Source of the DNA: Sarcocystis neurona | Taxonomy: Eukaryota > Apicomplexa > Conoidasida > Eucoccidiorida > Sarcocystidae | Reading direction: 5' to 3' | NCBI GenBank assembly: GCA_000727475.1 | Contig: KL647293.1 | Span: 845,216 to 909,215 of the forward strand | DNA: 64,000 bases | In this document: positions 60,001-64,000 of the stretch, in pieces | How positions within the stretch are numbered: the first letter of the stretch is position 1 | Layout of the letters: each line of letters begins with the position of its first letter | Program-made: the position numbers and the translations under genes | The notes under the pieces: model-generated | Databases searched by the model: none | What the model was told of the DNA's origin: nothing | Seen by the model: the letters and a program-made list of their open reading frames with translations, nothing else

Positions 60001-62851
60001 GTGCAACACTTGCCACCCCTACTACAGCTCTTTTCGGAGACATTTTAATCAATTTTTGGCTCTTCCACTAAATCTGCTCCCGTGCCATCCACTGTATATT
60101 CGCGAGCACTGTGGCTTGACAGCGTGCACAGAAAGACTGCTGCCGCTGCTGGTAGTGTTCCCCAAATTGCGGCGTAGAAAACATTGCAGACAGTGCCAGT
60201 ACAACAGACGTTCGAGTTGTGACTTCCAGAGGGTTCGTACAAGCAAGATTCGTCCTTGTCGATATCGCAGCCGCTGTTCCCTGCCGCTGTGACAGCCAGA
60301 TGATCCGCTTGCGAAGCGCGTCTGAAGGCGCTGAACTCGGCCTGGTCAAATCTGCAGACGAGCGCGCAAGGAAGACAATTATGGAGCTTGAATAGAATAA
60401 TTGCTAGACAACAAGGGCGCGCCGTCGTAGCCGGCTAAGTCGTCGTACCAAGCGCTGATACAAAAGGCGAAGGACGTGTGTAGAGACAAACTGCACAAAG
60501 TATCGATTGCTGCTGCTCAGAACGGTCAACTTAGTTCAGGGAAGAGGGAGCCGGACATGACAGTGAACAAGTAAGCAAGAGGGAGGAAAATGAAGCTTTC
60601 AGAAGAAACGAGCTCACAACAAACATTTGCGTGACTTCGCGGAGCAAGGAGTAAACTGAACAGTCAAAAACTTGTGCCAAAGAACGAGCTTTCTTGATGA
60701 TAAACTGTTCAAGAAGTGTATCGTAGCAGCAAGAAAACTCAGCAGTACACGAGTTACCCTACAGGGTATTACTATTTGTCAGCGACATTGTAAGACTCGT
60801 AGAGTGTTCATCTTTGGCTTGAGGGCTTCATTCTATATGTAAGGGAGTGAGCACATTGTAGGAACCAGTGACGTTAGTAGATGCACAAACTGTAATTTGC
60901 AATGCTCAGGTCACGTTACAGGTGCGCTGACATACTTACAGGCATATGTACAACAGGTGCAGCACTATATTTATGGTTCAAGAACAACAGTTCTCTATAC
61001 AGGCAAGAGGGAATCGGCAGCGGAAGCTTCGGACTTGCAACTGATCATGCATGTATATATACCTCTCTCTGTCTCTCTCAAGCACATATATATATATATA
61101 TATGTATATATTTATGTGTGTGTGTGTGTATGTGTCAGCGTGTGTCTGTGTGTGTCGGCCTGTGTAGAGCTATAAGGGTCTGCCCCCTAGAGGCGCACAA
61201 GAGCCCCATGGAGTTACATGCGGACACATTTGCAGATACACGTGTACGGGTCTCGCGCTTCGCAACAGCTTTTCAAAAGTAATTTGCATATGCGTTTTAC
61301 ACGTAGAGCTTTACACTAGTGACAAGGCTTGAAGCTCCGTAAAATAGGACTCAAGAAAATCGGGGGCCACTTCGTGAGCGCTCACAGAGCGTATGCGCTG
61401 ATTGTTAGCCTTTTGCTTCAACCAGCTCCCGTCGTTGAACAGTATATACGTGCCGCGCAAGTGCCGCCACTTTTGCCTACATATCTTTACGAATTTGTCC
61501 TCAGGGATGCGGAGATGCGCCCACACTAGGTAACTGTACAAGACGACAAGGGTGACTACTCGTATGGGGGCCAGCTAAGAGAGCACCAACTGTTTGCGTT
61601 GCTGCTTTACCCCTTTCCACCATACGAATGGTTTGAAACCTTCGCTCCCATTCGTAGTGCGTAGTCGAGGGCCGGAATCGTGTCGGACAGCCAAATGCCG
61701 TCTCGCCCACCAACCCGAAGACACATAACTTTCCCAGTTGCAATTATGCCCCTTCCTCCGAGAGCGTCACCGTGCCGCGCTGCCAGCACTGATGTCACGG
61801 AAGTGCCATGTCCCAGGTCATCTACAAACGGGTAAGCCTGATCTCCAACGAAATCCTGCAAGGGACATTGTTGGAAAGGCCAGAACCACTTCAGAAAGGC
61901 TTCTGGTTGCCACTGCAGTGGTGCCGCTAGATAGTTACGTCTCAGTTGTTGTCGGCAGATAAGATCACTATTTGGAAAACCGTGAAAGAAGCAGGATGGT
62001 GTGGCCTACGATGAACCGAGAAGTCCCTGTGCCAGAAACTGTTTACGCGTGTACGACATAGAGTCTACTTGCACCTGTTCGGCAGCTAAATCACTGCGTC
62101 AGGCGTATTCGCATACGAAGGAATCGTCAATATCCATTTGTGCGGCCGTGCCACTGCACACTCGGCATCTTGTAGTTCAGCAATTCTGAATCAACCCTCA
62201 ATTTCCGGTTTAACCCTAGGAGGTATGCAGAGGTAGCGATTCCCACGCAGACGTGAGTAACGACGTGATAACCACGCTTCACGAACTGTCCACGTCCTTA
62301 GTGCGCTTGATAGCAGTTTAAGGTTCTGATAACTACTCTGTATCGCCCGAAACTGGGACTTCGGAGCTAGTGAACCCATGAATTTACGCAGTACTATACT
62401 TCCTGGTTCCATTACGTGAACGGAGCGTCAGGACACTCGTGAAAAAACGCTTTGAATCTACGGTAGATAAGCTGCTGCAAGTATATTATGTAAAATTGCA
62501 CAACTGCTGCACGTCGTTGACACGTATGTGACTTCTGCATGGACGAGTGCAGAGTCTAAGCTATGTTGTGCCCTGCGTGTTGCTCTTTGCTACAAAAATG
62601 TAGATATGTAGGTTGTCACTTTCTCCGCTCCTTCGTATTCTGGCGGACGCTCCCGGATTCTAGGCTTACCCATCCGAAGCAGTCGTCGACGTAACCATTT
62701 CCATCGTCATCGATATGATTTTCGCAGTCCGTCTCTTCTTTATTTACCCAGAAGCGGCTATTTTCAATGTCAAATCCGTCAATGAAGTCTTGATGTATGA
62801 AGCATCCAGTGTCGAGCACAGCAACAATCATGTTGTCTGCGACAGGGTTGC
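57054..62851 (-). CDS. subtilisin-like serine protease (S8), at least 6 exons, N-terminus not found
   Basis: Minus-strand exons in order: 62851-62670, 61855-61611, 60351-60241, 59231-59050, 58146-57967 and 57259-57054. All joins keep phase. Asp block: MIVAVLDTG, with HIDDDGNGYVDDCFGW. His block: VDDLGHGTSV, then VSNHSYGG. Oxyanion Asn block: HLAVTAAGNSGCDIDKDESC. Then ILNVGAND, SFSNYG and VDVYAPG. Ser block: IDGTSFAAPMVSGIAAALW. The triad is therefore complete. After the catalytic domain come NFYKALHYYDTIPSAY and a tail SSSPTLLLLVVVLAVSVYPA ending FYV with no cytoplasmic residues, which fits a GPI-attachment signal after the small residues at RSSS. Toxoplasma SUB1, a microneme protease, is GPI-anchored, so this is a SUB1-like candidate by inference. 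Signal peptide and propeptide exons were not found; they may lie at 62938-64000 or outside the window. Exon 62851 needs one base carried from upstream. Confidence 0.85.
60352..61610 (-). other. large intron of the subtilisin-like gene
   Basis: Donor GG|GTAAAG, acceptor TCTGCAG, minus strand. GG|A restores Gly, and the sequence runs from NHSYGGKG to FDQAEFSAFR without a gap. It holds a (TA)n/(TG)n tract at 61085-61150. A 76-codon minus-strand frame at 61311-61541 is not needed for the protein. Confidence 0.6.
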
Positions 62852-62937
62852 CTGCACAATCCAGAGGTTTCAGGAAGGAGCGGAAGAGAACGTGGGCGTT
62901 AAAAACGGAGGAACATGGTTTGCAGCCACCGAGGAAA

Positions 62938-64000
62938 TCACGATACGTCAAGGGTGTGCATCATTTTCACCTGCGCCTGTTTTGAGATGCGTATGTGTAC
63001 CTGTACGTGCACAGATATATCGATGTAGCCACGATATACTTGCAACATCTGTTTATTTTCGGGGGGTTTGTCAACGAAGGTGAAGTATGTTTTGTGTTCA
63101 GTTTCGATAAGTGTGGACGCCCACGTGTGCATCCCTGTCACTGCATATCTATGATGTGTACAGTTAAGTAGTAATTATGAGGGTTCCCTGGGGGGGGAGG
63201 GGAGGTACGAAAAAGGATTCCACATTGCTCATACGAGAAGAAGAATAGCTGAAATAAAGGTTAGATCGAACGAAATACGAGGCGGGGGGATATTCTATCC
63301 TTGATTTTCTCACGTCTTCATTATCAGTGATCCACTTTGCTGTGAGTCAACTGAGCGAAAAAATCACGCTACTTTTTGCCACGGTGCACCAAAGTAAACG
63401 CGATCTACGTTCTTTGTGTTCCCTTTGGTACGTTGGGTGCGCCGGAACCGGAGTATAACTGCCTACGAAATTTTCTTTCGTCATGAGGAGGGCAACCCAC
63501 ACTCGCTGCCCCCACGTGTACAAATTTCCTTGTACTGCCGCCTTATACCTTTCTCTTATGTGACTGGAAGGAGCACATATATACCCGGCTGACTGTGTAG
63601 CTGCAGGCTGGCGTGGTTTAGTTAACGCTCTCGTATGTGAGCAAAACATAATATAAATCTCAAAGAGAACACCGCCAGCCAGCGGTGGCTACAGCCAAAC
63701 AACAGCGATAGAGACAGAAGGCCGGGCAACTCTTGCAAGGAGGTCAGCGTCACAAAGAAGGACTCGTCAGCGCTCTCGTTACGCTAAGGAATACGAGGTC
63801 GCAGCGACAAAAGCTGTGAAGAACTCATGAAGAAGCTTTGTCACTGCCGTCACAGAAAGCAACAATCAACCCACCACTTCAACCCCCGTTTACAGCTGCA
63901 TCCACGCGCGCCAAGATCGGGCGCCAACGTATCAGATGCAGCAGCGGCACGCAAACAAATCCGCCAGCGGCTGTGAACGCGAGGGGCACCAGCGCTGCAA
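62938..64000. other. upstream of the visible subtilisin exons; nothing firm
   Basis: A minus-strand frame at 62938-63141 (including TYFTFVDKPPENKQMLQ) may be an upstream exon, but its donors are in the wrong phase or weak. A G-run and a C-rich patch occur near 63190 and 63280. No signal peptide or propeptide was seen. Confidence 0.3.

Noticed and set aside
60045..60242. Extension of the oxyanion-Asn exon to YEPSGSHNSNV
   Set aside because: Only the donor CTT|GTACGA gives the phase needed to reach FTPGAFDLDG. Reading on would break the frame.
61311..61541. 76-codon minus-strand frame with WAHLRIPEDKF
   Set aside because: First suspected as a protease exon, but the His and Asn blocks join directly across the intron with an intact Gly codon.
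1..64000. tRNA, rRNA, CRISPR, bacterial insertion sequence, retroelement open frames
   Set aside because: No tRNA-like B-box with a matching fold, no rRNA-like conserved segment, no regularly spaced identical repeats with unique spacers, and no transposase, integrase or reverse-transcriptase motif was seen by eye in any frame.

Overview
The window looks like nuclear DNA of a coccidian apicomplexan, most likely Eimeria or a close relative such as Cyclospora. The evidence is: multi-exon genes with GT-AG introns; coding exons packed with CAG/GCA/AGC/CTG runs that give homopolymeric Ala, Gln, Ser and Leu stretches (the eimeriid 'HAAR' habit); introns full of (TA)n, (TG)n and ATATGTATA-like microsatellites; and an apicomplexan-type subtilisin gene. 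The species call is an inference. No bacterial, phage, CRISPR, tRNA or rRNA feature was seen.

Layout. (1) 1-10076, + strand: a very large HAAR-rich gene, cut by the left edge. It carries the pieces of an HHxxxDG CoA-dependent acyltransferase domain split by low-complexity insertions. (2) 10077-17000: smaller genes, namely a minus-strand last exon at 12149-12483 and a six-exon plus-strand gene of about 205 codons at 15720-16856. I recognise neither product. (3) 18355-38357, + strand: a 20 kb gene whose eight exons were joined here in consistent phase into a 1726-residue polytopic RING-H2 protein of the Tul1/DSC-type transmembrane E3 ubiquitin ligase family. Its introns hold several satellite families. 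(4) 38400-46300: candidate genes on both strands that could be only partly resolved. (5) 47171-50578, + strand: a three-exon protein with two ubiquitin-like domains and an Ala/Glu/Pro-rich tail. (6) 50600-56809: scattered weak candidates, ending in a convincing plus-strand last exon at 56589-56809. (7) 57054-62851, minus strand: a subtilisin-like serine protease with all four catalytic blocks on separate exons and a C-terminal hydrophobic tail that looks like a GPI-attachment signal. Its N-terminal exons were not found and may lie beyond the right edge.

How the genes relate. Two genes bear on ubiquitin biology: the membrane E3 ligase and the tandem ubiquitin-like protein. The subtilisin is plausibly a secretory-pathway maturase. 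The acyltransferase is plausibly metabolic. Eukaryotic neighbours need not share a pathway, and nothing here shows that these do.

Exon boundaries were placed by eye from splice motifs, reading phase and family resemblance. The Tul1-like, subtilisin and ubiquitin-like models are internally consistent in phase. The acyltransferase and the small genes are approximate.
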